In this document: one piece after another, positions 17,039 to 24,237 of the stretch | Layout: the number at the start of each line of letters is the position of its first letter | How positions within the stretch are numbered: position 1 is the first letter of the stretch | Made by a program: the position numbers and the translations under genes | Notes under the pieces: model-generated | The model's database searches: none | Told to the model about the DNA's origin: nothing | The model's input: only the letters and a program-made list of their open reading frames with translations | Assembly (NCBI GenBank): GCA_038235385.1 | Contig: JBBSTY010000002.1 | Span: 1-64,000, forward strand | Length of the DNA stretch: 64,000 bases | Direction of reading: 5' to 3' | Source of the DNA: JBBSTY01 sp038235385 | GTDB lineage: Bacteria > Actinomycetota > Acidimicrobiia > Acidimicrobiales > Acidimicrobilacustridaceae

Positions 17039-17055
17039 GTGAGCATTCTGTGAGC
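17039..17055. repeat. Paired GTGAGC direct repeat, possible integrase arm site (integrase end)
   Basis: GTGAGCATTCTGTGAGC, two GTGAGC copies 11 bases apart, 25 bases upstream of the integrase ATG. It matches the pair at 3676-3692 near the other end of the element. Confidence 0.45.
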
Positions 17056-17066
17056 ATTTCGGTCGA

Positions 17067-17089
17067 AAGCGAGAGCGTTGCTCTCGTTT
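17067..17089. other. Hairpin between integrase and tRNA
   Basis: Perfect stem CGAGAGC-GTT-GCTCTCG extended by three weaker pairs. It could terminate the tRNA transcript (minus strand; only a short T tract follows) or lie in the integrase control region. Undecided. Confidence 0.35.
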
Positions 17090-17100
17090 CCAACATAAAA

Positions 17101-17169
17101 GAGCAGTTCAGAGCGTGCCCGGGGTGGGATTCGAACCCACATGACCCGAAGATCTGGGGGGTTTAAGCC
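17101..17169 (-). other. Attachment site overlapping the tRNA-Leu 3' half
   Basis: Direct repeat partner of 3491-3559. The 3' half of the intact tRNA lies inside it, so integration restores the tRNA. The longest uninterrupted identity blocks are 17114-17150 and 17153-17169; crossover is likely within them, towards the anticodon loop. Confidence 0.8.
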
Positions 17170-17199
17170 CCCTGCGTCTGCCAGTTTCGCCACCCGGGC
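17116..17199 (-). tRNA. tRNA-Leu(UAA)
   Basis: 84 nucleotides. Acceptor GCCCGGG/CCCGGGC, D stem GCG/CGC, anticodon stem GGGGG/CCCCC around loop CTTAAAC (anticodon TAA), long class II variable arm with stem GATC/GGTC and loop TTCG, T arm GTGGG-TTCGAAT-CCCAC, discriminator A. CCA is not encoded. The 3' half is the insertion site of the element, so this half probably came from the element. Confidence 0.95.
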
Positions 17200-17250
17200 G
17201 GGGTGTGGTCGGGCGGAGCTTACGTGGGGCTCGGTCGGCCGCGACGGCCG

Positions 17251-17685
17251 TCACGCGGCTCGACGACGCGCGGCCACCGAACGACTGTGCTGCTGGCGGT
17301 CGTGGTGGGGGCGGGGGGTGGGGCGCGACGACTGGGCGGGAGCCGGCACGACCGTGGGCCGAACGGGCGGAGCGGGCGGTGGGGGCGGGAGCAGGCCGTC
17401 GGATTCGAGCGACGACCACAACTGGGACCGGGCCCGATCGGCGGGTGGGCCCTCGAGCCGGTTGGCGGCGATCACGCCCTCGACCATGTCGCTCACCACC
17501 GCCATCCACGGGCGGCCCCGCAGACGGATGGCGACGGTGGCGTGATCGCCCTGACGGCGCAGCGAGCGATCGACCTGATCGAGACGGGGCGGGCTCCGGA
17601 ACCCGGGTACCACGAGCTCGGCCGCGCGGGCACCGCGCCCGAGGGCACGAGCTGCGGCGGCGAAGCGGAGCGAGGTGGCTTCCAT
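17251..17685 (-). CDS. Conserved hypothetical protein with basic Pro-rich tail
   Basis: 144 residues. Residues 1-~95 are a compact alpha/beta region (RFAAAARALGRGARAAELVV; DHATVAIRLRGRPWMAVVSD). From ~100 the chain is Pro/Arg/His-rich and disordered (LLPPPPPAPPVRPTVVPAP). No known motif. The ATG at 17685 is 8 bases after TAGGGT, a leaderless start. It is divergent from the nuclease at 17775. Confidence 0.6.
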   Translation of the reverse strand: MEATSLRFAAAARALGRGARAAELVVPGFRSPPRLDQVDRSLRRQGDHATVAIRLRGRPWMAVVSDMVEGVIAANRLEGPPADRARSQLWSSLESDGLLPPPPPAPPVRPTVVPAPAQSSRPTPRPHHDRQQHSRSVAARRRAA

Positions 17686-17693
17686 CACCGACA

Positions 17694-17699
17694 ACCCTA
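17694..17699 (-). promoter_or_regulatory. -10 box TAGGGT for 17251-17685
   Basis: Eight bases before the ATG, minus strand; leaderless geometry. Confidence 0.5.
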
Positions 17700-17761
17700 G
17701 GCAGGGGGTACGACAGCGTCGCCGGACGACGCCGTCGCCCGGCGGTGTCGGTGGGGGTCCG

Positions 17762-17767
17762 TACCAT
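17762..17767 (+). promoter_or_regulatory. -10 box TACCAT for the RecB-like nuclease
   Basis: Seven bases before the GTG at 17775; leaderless geometry. It supports the short start of this gene. Confidence 0.45.
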
Positions 17768-17774
17768 CGGGGTC

Positions 17775-19049
17775 GTGGAACCCGAACCCTGGACCGACGC
17801 CTCCGCCGTCCCCGGCGAACCGAGCCCCGTCGCGCCCACCCCCGCCGCCGATGTCGTCGCCGACACCCACGTGGTCGACGACGCCGGCGAAGCCGGCGCG
17901 GTCCAGGTGGTCGACGCGCGCACCGGCGAGATCGGTCCGGGCGCCGTGCTTCTCCTCCTCGACGGTCCGGAGGATCTCGATGAGGACGTGGATGAGGAGC
18001 TCGATGCGGACATCGATGAGGACGCCGCTGCGGCTCCCCACGTCGAGCCTCACGAGGAGCCCCCACCCGTCGCGTCGGCCGGGTTCGGCCAGACCCTCTT
18101 GAACCCCGCCCAGCAGGAGGTCCTCGCCCTGCTGGGCGCCAAGGCGTCGGAGCGGCCCGAGTTCGACGCCGAGCTGCGCCACCACCTCCGCGGCGCCCTC
18201 GAGGACGGCCTCGCTCCCCTGGTCGAGCTGCTCCCCGGCGACGAGCAGCTCTTCGTCAGCAAGTACCCGCTCAGCCAGATCCACGGGTGCGAGGACAAGT
18301 TCCTGGCCGATCGAGCGGCTCCGTTCGCCTGGAACCCCTCGATCGTGCGCGGCTCGGTCTCGCACAAGGCGGTCGAGCTCTCGCTCCACTGGGACACCGA
18401 TCCGGTGCCGCTCGAGCTGGTCGACGAGGCGGTCGCCCGGCTCACCGAGGGGTCGGGATCGCTGGCCGACTGGCTCCAGACCTCAGCCGCGGTCGACCGC
18501 GCCGAGGTGCGCGCCCAGGCCAACGAGCGGGTCAGCAAGTTCCTCGAGTGCTTCCCACCGCTCAAGCCCTCGTGGCGCCCCGTGACCGAGAGCGCGGTCA
18601 AGGTGGAGCTGTTCGACCGCCGCATCGTGCTCCAAGGCCGCGTCGATCTCACCCTCGGCCACGCCCGGGGCACCACGGCGAACAAGGTGCTCATCGACTT
18701 CAAGTCCGGCGGCTTCGCGCCCGCCCACGTGGACGACCTGCGGTTCTACGCCCTGCTCGAGGCGGTCCGCATCGGCACCCCGCCCCGCATGCTCGCCACC
18801 TACTACCTCGACACCGGCCGCCCCTTCCCCGAGGCGGTCACCGAAGGGGTGCTCGACGCCGCCCTGCACCGCACCATCGACGGCGCCACCCGCATGGCCC
18901 ACCTGCTCCACGGCGATGTCGCCCCTGTCCGCCGCTCCGGATCCTCGTGTCGCTGGTGCCCGCTGCTCGCCACCTGCGCCGACGGGCAGGCGTGGATCCG
19001 TCGCGCCGACGACCTCGACGACGTCAGCGATCTCGACCTCGACGACTGA
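17775..19049 (+). CDS. PD-(D/E)XK nuclease, RecB/Cas4-like
   Basis: 424 residues from GTG at 17775. The N-terminal ~105 residues are acidic and probably disordered (DEDVDEELDADIDEDAA). The nuclease domain has RCEDKF-like substrate residues (HGCEDKFLADR), the catalytic core with the second acidic motif and lysine in VLIDFKSGGF, and a Cys-rich C-terminal segment (SSCRWCPLLATC) that, with an upstream Cys, could bind an iron-sulfur cluster as in AddB/Cas4-type nucleases. It probably acts in DNA repair; no helicase partner is adjacent. A far longer in-frame extension to 17205 overlaps the divergent gene and is rejected. Confidence 0.8.
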   Translation: MEPEPWTDASAVPGEPSPVAPTPAADVVADTHVVDDAGEAGAVQVVDARTGEIGPGAVLLLLDGPEDLDEDVDEELDADIDEDAAAAPHVEPHEEPPPVASAGFGQTLLNPAQQEVLALLGAKASERPEFDAELRHHLRGALEDGLAPLVELLPGDEQLFVSKYPLSQIHGCEDKFLADRAAPFAWNPSIVRGSVSHKAVELSLHWDTDPVPLELVDEAVARLTEGSGSLADWLQTSAAVDRAEVRAQANERVSKFLECFPPLKPSWRPVTESAVKVELFDRRIVLQGRVDLTLGHARGTTANKVLIDFKSGGFAPAHVDDLRFYALLEAVRIGTPPRMLATYYLDTGRPFPEAVTEGVLDAALHRTIDGATRMAHLLHGDVAPVRRSGSSCRWCPLLATCADGQAWIRRADDLDDVSDLDLDD

Positions 19050-19061
19050 TGGCCGTGGAGA

Positions 19062-20381
19062 TCAGGGGTCGGCGATCGGCGCCCGCACGGGATCGGTGTC
19101 CATCGCCGCGAGGAGGTCGGTGCGGAACCGCAGCCACGCCCACACCCCGAGGAACCCGCAGCCGAAGATCGCCACGGCCAGCTGCGGGCCGATGGCCTGG
19201 GCCAGCAACCCTTGCAGCAGACCGCCGAACGGCAGGGCCAGCGTCAGGCACATGACGTACAAGGCCAGCACCTTGCCGCGCATCTTCTCGTCGACGTGGA
19301 GCTGGACGGTGGTGTTGAGGGTCGACGCGATGGCCAGGTAGCCACCGCCGGTGACGACGAGGGTGAGCAGGCCGAGCACGTACACCGGCGACAGGCCGAA
19401 GGCCACCACCGCGAGCCCGTAGACCAGCATGGCCAGATCGGTGAGCCGGCTCCGCGAGAGCTGGGAACCACGCCCGACGATCAGCGGCGTCCCGAGGATG
19501 GCGCCGAAGCCGGCGGCCGCACCGAGGAACCCGTAGGCCACATCGCCCACGTCGTACACCTGGTCGGCGAACACGGCGAAGAGCTGGTTGAGCGGGCTCC
19601 CGAGCCCCCCGAGCGCCAGGACCACGACGAGGCACACCCAGATGCCTGGTCGCGCCCGGCTGTAGCGGTAGGACTCCACGAACCCGCCGATCACGCTCGG
19701 CCGCTCAGCTCGCGACTCCTTCACCAGGCGGGGAACCGTGATGAGCACGAGCGCGGCGATGACCGCCGCGAACGAGACGGCGTTGAGCAGGAACGCCCAG
19801 CTGATCCCGATGAGGCCGAGCACCAACCCACCGATGGCCGGACCGAACGCCCGAGCCGCGTTGAACTGGGCCGAGTTGAGGGTGACGGCGTTGAGCAGCG
19901 TCTCGCGGGGCACGAGCTCGCTCACGAACGCCTGCCACGACGGGATGTTGAGCCCGGCCACCAGGCCACCGGCGAACACCACGGCCAGGATGGCGAGCGG
20001 TGAGCGCACCCCGCCGATCCACATGCCCCAGAGGGCGAGGGCCACCAGCGCCATCCCGGACTGGGTGATGAGCAGCACCGTGCGCCGGTGGTAGCGATCG
20101 GCCAGGGCGCCGCCGATCGGCCCGGCGATGGCGAAGGGGAGGAACTGCAGGAAGGTCGACGCCCCCAACCACCCCGCCTCCCCGGTGATCTGGTAGATCA
20201 CGAAGGGCACGGTGATGTTCTGCACCCAGCTCCCGGTGTTGGACACCAACGCCCCGAACCAGAAGAGGGTGAAGTTCCGGTAGCGGAACGCGGTGAGCGA
20301 ATCCCGCAAGGTCGGCCGAGGCGCCCGCTCCTGCCCGTCGCGGCCGCTCGACGACGGCGCAACCGGTTCCTGTTCGGACAT
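19062..20381 (-). CDS. MFS exporter, EntS-like (MFS_3)
   Basis: 439 residues, about 12 hydrophobic segments. The family pattern is FRYRNFTLFWFGALVSNTGS at the N-terminus, GGALADRYHRR after helix 3 and an inner-membrane loop near 220-235 (RLVKESRAERPSV). These transporters export siderophores or small toxic compounds; the substrate is unknown. The ATG at 20381 is 7 bases after TAGGTT. It is divergent from the acyltransferase at 20442. Confidence 0.85.
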   Translation of the reverse strand: MSEQEPVAPSSSGRDGQERAPRPTLRDSLTAFRYRNFTLFWFGALVSNTGSWVQNITVPFVIYQITGEAGWLGASTFLQFLPFAIAGPIGGALADRYHRRTVLLITQSGMALVALALWGMWIGGVRSPLAILAVVFAGGLVAGLNIPSWQAFVSELVPRETLLNAVTLNSAQFNAARAFGPAIGGLVLGLIGISWAFLLNAVSFAAVIAALVLITVPRLVKESRAERPSVIGGFVESYRYSRARPGIWVCLVVVLALGGLGSPLNQLFAVFADQVYDVGDVAYGFLGAAAGFGAILGTPLIVGRGSQLSRSRLTDLAMLVYGLAVVAFGLSPVYVLGLLTLVVTGGGYLAIASTLNTTVQLHVDEKMRGKVLALYVMCLTLALPFGGLLQGLLAQAIGPQLAVAIFGCGFLGVWAWLRFRTDLLAAMDTDPVRAPIADP

Positions 20382-20388
20382 GACGGCC

Positions 20389-20394
20389 AACCTA
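20389..20394 (-). promoter_or_regulatory. -10 box TAGGTT of the MFS gene
   Basis: Seven bases before the ATG, minus strand; leaderless geometry. Confidence 0.5.
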
Positions 20395-20429
20395 TCGGCG
20401 GTCCCGTCCCCGCCCGTGGTGCGGGCGCG

Positions 20430-20435
20430 TACGCT
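20430..20435 (+). promoter_or_regulatory. -10 box TACGCT of the acyltransferase gene
   Basis: Six bases before the ATG at 20442. Its upstream region is shared with the divergent MFS promoter, about 36 bases away. Confidence 0.5.
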
Positions 20436-20441
20436 GGCCCC

Positions 20442-21419
20442 ATGGGCACGCCCGATCTCCCGGCCTCCTCGACTCCCTCGGACCCGACGCCCGAAGAGTC
20501 CGCCCGCGACCGGGATCGACCCCCGACCGCCGTGGCCGAGCAGGACGTCCCGCTCGCCACCACCGCCGCGTCGACGACACCGGCCTACCTGCCCGTCGCC
20601 ACCGAGCCCCCTCCGCCCCGCCCGCTCCCCGACCCCCGACGGTCCGACGTCGACGAGTGGGGGCGTTCGGAGCGCATGCGGGCGTTCGCCCGCAAGGTCT
20701 ACGGCCCGGTGTACGACAACTGGTTCCGCGCCGAGTGGGAGGGACTCGAGAAGATCCCCACCGACGGCGGCGCCCTGCTCGTGGCCAACCACGCCGGCGC
20801 CATCCCGAGCGACGCCCCGGCGATCATGCACGGCATCGAGACCGAGCTGGGCCGGCCCGTCTACGGGCTCGCCGATCAGATGTTCAAGTCGATCCCGGTC
20901 GTCGGCACGCTGTGGTCGCGCGTCGGCGGCGTCGTGGCGCACCCCGACAACGCGTACCGGTTGCTGCGCGAGCAGAACCAGCTCGTCCTCGTTTTCCCCG
21001 AAGGCAGCAAGGGGCCGGGCAAGCACTACCGGGAGCGCTACCAGCTCCGGCGGTTCGGTCGTGGCGGGTTCGTCGAGATCGCCATGCGGGCGGGTGTGCC
21101 GATCATCCCCATCGCCGTCGTGGGTGCCGAGGAGTCGATGCCGGTGGTGTTCAAGTCGGCCACCATCGCCAAGCTCACGGGCCTCCCGTACATGCCGGTG
21201 ACCGCCAACATGTTGGCGTTCGGTCCGCTGGGCGCGCTCGCCTACTTCCCGGCCAAGTTCAAGCTCAAGGTGCTCGACCCGGTCGAGTTCGACGTGAACC
21301 CGGGCCAGGAGCGCTACTCGCGCAGCCGCATCATGGACGAGTCCGAGAACATCCGCGAGCGCATCCAGGCGGCGCTCTACGAGATGTTGCGCGAGCGCCA
21401 GTCGGTCTGGTTCGGGTAG
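20442..21419 (+). CDS. Lysophospholipid acyltransferase family protein (PlsC-like)
   Basis: 325 residues. A Pro/Thr/Asp-rich N-terminal ~65 residues, then the PlsC domain: acceptor motif in VANHAGAIPSDAP (longer than the standard HX4D), substrate motif VFPEGSKGPGK and the IPIAVVGAEES motif. It transfers an acyl chain to a glycerol- or sugar-lipid. It lies 8 bases before an NAD-binding SDR. A similar acyltransferase/epimerase neighbourhood occurs in mycobacteria (Rv0501/Rv0502 region, from memory), so the pair may act together on cell-envelope lipid synthesis. Confidence 0.85.
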   Translation: MGTPDLPASSTPSDPTPEESARDRDRPPTAVAEQDVPLATTAASTTPAYLPVATEPPPPRPLPDPRRSDVDEWGRSERMRAFARKVYGPVYDNWFRAEWEGLEKIPTDGGALLVANHAGAIPSDAPAIMHGIETELGRPVYGLADQMFKSIPVVGTLWSRVGGVVAHPDNAYRLLREQNQLVLVFPEGSKGPGKHYRERYQLRRFGRGGFVEIAMRAGVPIIPIAVVGAEESMPVVFKSATIAKLTGLPYMPVTANMLAFGPLGALAYFPAKFKLKVLDPVEFDVNPGQERYSRSRIMDESENIRERIQAALYEMLRERQSVWFG

Positions 21420-21427
21420 GGGGCGGC

Positions 21428-22468
21428 ATGGGAAAGCGCGTCCTCATCACCGGTCTGGCGAGCTTCTGGGGCGGACTCGTCGCCCAGGCGCTCGAACGTG
21501 ACCCCGACGTCGAGGTCCTGATCGGTCTCGACACCCGCGAGCCCAGCATCGAGCTCGAGCGCACCGAGTACGTCCGCACCGACGAGAACTACTCGATCCT
21601 GTCGCGGATCGTGCAGGCGGCGCGGATCGACACCATCGCCCACACGTTCCTCATCATCGATTCGACCTCCACGCGCGCCAAGCGCATGCACGAGATCAAC
21701 GTCATCGGCACCATGAACCTCTTCGCCGCCGCATCGGCGCCGGGCTCCACCGTCCGCGATGTCGTCGTGAAGTCGTCCGCCTACGTCTACGGCGCCTCCC
21801 GCGAGGACCCCACCTGGTTCCGCGAGGACTCCCAACGGATCCACCCGCCGGCCAACCGCATGGAGCGCAGCATCGAGGCGGTGGAGGGCTACGTCCGCGA
21901 CTTCGCCGAGGACAACCCCCACGTCAACGTCACCCTGCTCCGCTTCTCGAACGTCCTCGGCCCCGACATCGTCACCCCCATCTCCAAGGCCCTCGAGCTC
22001 CCCATGGTGCCCTCGCTGCTCGGCTACGACCCGCGCTTCCAGTTCGTGCACGAGGACGACGTCATCCGGTCGATCCTCTTCGTGCTCGACCAGCGACTGC
22101 CCGGCATCTACAACGTGGCCGGCGACGGTCTGCTCCCCTGGAGCGAGGTGGCGGCGATCTGCGGCAAGCGCACGTTCCCGATCATCCCGTTCGGGCACAG
22201 CCTCATCACCCAGCCGTTGCGGGCGCTCGGCGTCGAGCTGCCGGCGGAGATCCTCGCCCTGCTCCGCTACGGGCGGGGCATCGACAACCGGCGACTCAAG
22301 CAGGCCGGCTTCCAGTACCGGTACACCTCGGCCGGTGCCGTGCAGGCGTTCACCGAGGCGCTCCGGCTCCGGGCCACGGTGGGCGCCACCGAACCCGCAT
22401 ACACCTACGAGCGCGATGTCGAGCAGTTCTTCCGCCACTCCCCCGCCGTGATCCACGACGACACCTGA
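21428..22468 (+). CDS. Extended SDR / NAD-dependent epimerase-like, atypical active site
   Basis: 346 residues. Rossmann start GKRVLITGLASFWGGLVAQA, NVIGTMNLFAAA and SSAYVYGAS match extended SDRs such as GalE. Where YxxxK is expected (about 110 residues after NVIG) the sequence reads PPANRMERSIEAVE, with Asn and Arg in place of Tyr and Lys, so classical catalysis is doubtful. The C-terminal part (DVIRSILFVLDQRLPGIYNV) is normal. It is cotranscribed with the acyltransferase upstream. It may be a nucleotide-binding partner or use a different mechanism. Confidence 0.8.
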   Translation: MGKRVLITGLASFWGGLVAQALERDPDVEVLIGLDTREPSIELERTEYVRTDENYSILSRIVQAARIDTIAHTFLIIDSTSTRAKRMHEINVIGTMNLFAAASAPGSTVRDVVVKSSAYVYGASREDPTWFREDSQRIHPPANRMERSIEAVEGYVRDFAEDNPHVNVTLLRFSNVLGPDIVTPISKALELPMVPSLLGYDPRFQFVHEDDVIRSILFVLDQRLPGIYNVAGDGLLPWSEVAAICGKRTFPIIPFGHSLITQPLRALGVELPAEILALLRYGRGIDNRRLKQAGFQYRYTSAGAVQAFTEALRLRATVGATEPAYTYERDVEQFFRHSPAVIHDDT

Positions 22469-22516
22469 AACCCGGATGGGCGAGACTGGGCGCTCACCGA
22501 CCCCCCGGGAGCACGA

Positions 22517-23278
22517 ATGGCTGTCGACACAGAGCTGGTGGACGGCGTCGCCGTCGTCACCCTGAACGACCCCGACCGGCGCAACGCGCTGAACGCCGAT
22601 CTCGTCACGGGTCTCGTCGATGCGTTCGATCAGCTCGAGACGAGCGAGAACTGCGCGGTCGCGATCGTCACCGGCGCAGGTTCTGCCTTCTGCGCGGGCG
22701 CCGACCTGGGTGACCTCGGCCGGGTCGGCGAGGACGGCCTGCGCCAGATCTACGAGGGGTTCCTGCGCGTGGCCCGGTCGCCGCTCCCCCCCATCGCCGC
22801 GGTCAACGGGCCGGCGGTCGGCGCCGGCATGAACCTCGCGCTCGCCTGCGACGTCCGGGTCATGGGCGAATCCGGTCGGTTCGACACCCGCTTCACCAAG
22901 CTCGGAATCCACCCCGGCGGCGGCCACACGTGGATGTTGCGCCGCCTCGCCGGCCCCCAGACCGCGGCGGCGACCGTCCTGTTCGGCGAGGTCGTGCGCG
23001 GCGAGGAGGCGGTGCGGACCGGGTTGGCGTGGGCGTGCGTCGCCGACGACGAGCTGCTCGACCGCTGCCGCTCGCTCGCGTCGGTGGCGGCCGGCGCTCC
23101 TCCCGAACTGGTGCAGCGGGCGAAGCGGACCCTGGCCGAGGTGGCCGCCATCGACGACCACGACGACGCCATGCAGGTCGAGCTCGAGGCCCAGCTCTGG
23201 TCGATGACCGACCCGGTCTTCCGCCAGCGCCTGGCCGATCTCCACGCCCAGATCTCGGCCACCGCCGGCGATCGCTAG
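22517..23278 (+). CDS. Enoyl-CoA hydratase/isomerase family (crotonase)
   Basis: 253 residues. Crotonase fold with the oxyanion-hole segments FCAGADLGDL and GPAVGAGMNLALACDVRV, then KLGIHPGGGHTWML. The second catalytic acid region reads LFGEVVRGEEAVRTGLA. Cytosolic CoA-ester hydration or related chemistry; the substrate is not predictable. The start ATG follows a CGGGAG box. Its stop codon TAG is part of the -10 box of the next gene. Confidence 0.88.
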   Translation: MAVDTELVDGVAVVTLNDPDRRNALNADLVTGLVDAFDQLETSENCAVAIVTGAGSAFCAGADLGDLGRVGEDGLRQIYEGFLRVARSPLPPIAAVNGPAVGAGMNLALACDVRVMGESGRFDTRFTKLGIHPGGGHTWMLRRLAGPQTAAATVLFGEVVRGEEAVRTGLAWACVADDELLDRCRSLASVAAGAPPELVQRAKRTLAEVAAIDDHDDAMQVELEAQLWSMTDPVFRQRLADLHAQISATAGDR

Positions 23279-23281
23279 GGT
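23276..23281 (+). promoter_or_regulatory. -10 box TAGGGT of the RAM-domain gene
   Basis: Six bases before the ATG at 23288. Its first three bases are the stop codon of the upstream crotonase. Confidence 0.5.
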
Positions 23282-23287
23282 CGACCC

Positions 23288-23554
23288 ATGATCTCCGCCG
23301 TGATCCTCATCGAAGCCGAGCCGGCGAAGGTGGCCGACCTCGCCGAAGCACTCGTGAACCTCGACGGCGTGTCGGAGGCGTACTCGGTCACCGGTGAGTA
23401 CGACCTCGTCGCCATGGTCCGCGCCGCCGAGCACGACATGCTGGCCGACATCGTCACCCACGGGATCGCCAAGCTCGACGGGGTGACCCGCACCCACACG
23501 CTCGTCGCCTTCCGCGTGTACCGCGACGCCGACTGGGATTGGGAGATCAGCTGA
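23288..23554 (+). CDS. Stand-alone Lrp/AsnC ligand-binding (RAM) domain protein
   Basis: 88 residues, the whole length of one AsnC_trans_reg domain: ISAVILIEAEPAKVADLAEA, then VSEAYSVTGEYDLVAMVRAA and DGVTRTHTLVAFRVY. The DNA-binding HTH of full Lrp proteins is absent. Such stand-alone RAM domains form oligomers that bind amino acids and may modulate a full-length Lrp regulator. It has its own leaderless promoter. Confidence 0.88.
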   Translation: MISAVILIEAEPAKVADLAEALVNLDGVSEAYSVTGEYDLVAMVRAAEHDMLADIVTHGIAKLDGVTRTHTLVAFRVYRDADWDWEIS

Positions 23555-23587
23555 CCGGACCGAGCACGACCCCGGTGGGGGCGTGTC

Positions 23588-24178
23588 CTAGTCCACCCAC
23601 GCCGACAGGAGCTCTTCGGCGCGGACGTGCCAGTCCTCGGCGGTGATGGCGTAGCGCACGTGGTCCTCCCAGACCCCGTTGATCTCGAGGTAGCGCTCGG
23701 CGGTGCCCTCCTCGCGGATGGCCAGCTTCTCGACGACCCGGCGGCTGGCGGTGTTGCGCGGGATGATGGCGATCTGCAGGCGGTGCAGCCGCAGGTCCTC
23801 GAAGCAGTGGCGGATGACGACCACCAACGCCTCGGCCACGTAGGCGTTGCCGGCGCGCGCCTCGTCGATCCAGTAGCCGACGTACGCGCTCTGGAACGGT
23901 CCCCGCTGCACCGACGAGATGTTGATCTCGCCGGCGAAGTAGCCGTCGACGAAGATGCCGAACCCGTACCCGGTGCCGAGCTGGCGCTCGCGGTGGCGGG
24001 CGCTGCACCGCACCGCGAAGGCGTCGGGATCCTGCACCACGTCGGGTTGACCGGGGAGGCGGGCTGGCTCCCACTTGGTGAGCCAGTCGACGTTGCGGCT
24101 CCGCACCTCCCGCCACGGCGCGAAGTCCTGGGGCTGCAGCGCCCGGAGCACCACGCGGCGCCCGAAGAGGGTGGTCAT
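23588..24178 (-). CDS. GNAT acetyltransferase, RimJ/RimL type
   Basis: 196 residues. RimJ-like features: LFGRRVVLRALQPQDF at the start, VGYWIDEARAGNAYVAEAL (acetyl-CoA binding region) and LQIAIIPRNTASRRVVEKLA near the end. It acetylates a protein N-terminus or a small molecule; the target is unknown. It is the last gene of the leftward line after ppx, separated by 59 bases. Confidence 0.85.
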   Translation of the reverse strand: MTTLFGRRVVLRALQPQDFAPWREVRSRNVDWLTKWEPARLPGQPDVVQDPDAFAVRCSARHRERQLGTGYGFGIFVDGYFAGEINISSVQRGPFQSAYVGYWIDEARAGNAYVAEALVVVIRHCFEDLRLHRLQIAIIPRNTASRRVVEKLAIREEGTAERYLEINGVWEDHVRYAITAEDWHVRAEELLSAWVD

Positions 24179-24237
24179 GTCAGCCGGACGCGAGGGATGC
24201 TCGCCTCGAGGGGCGACGGAGGGACACGATCCACATG

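Larger units (their letters stand above)
3491..17169. mobile_element. Integrative mobilizable element in tRNA-Leu(UAA)
   Basis: Direct repeats of 69 bases (3491-3559 and 17101-17169, about 64 positions identical) bound 13.6 kb. The right repeat is the 3' half of an intact tRNA-Leu; the left is a tRNA fragment without its 5' half. Inside are a tyrosine integrase directly next to the tRNA, excisionase-like HTH genes and a MobF relaxase. No FtsK/T4SS coupling or mating-pair genes are visible, so it is mobilizable rather than self-transmissible, or degraded. Two cargo blocks (3715-5748 and about 10600-15660) are visibly less GC-rich than the backbone and have different codon use. A third tRNA-like scar at 6427-6498 points to a composite of two elements. 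Confidence 0.85.

Noticed and set aside
17205..17774. Longer start for the RecB-like nuclease
   Set aside because: It would overlap the whole divergent gene 17251-17685; the GTG at 17775 has a fitting -10 box.
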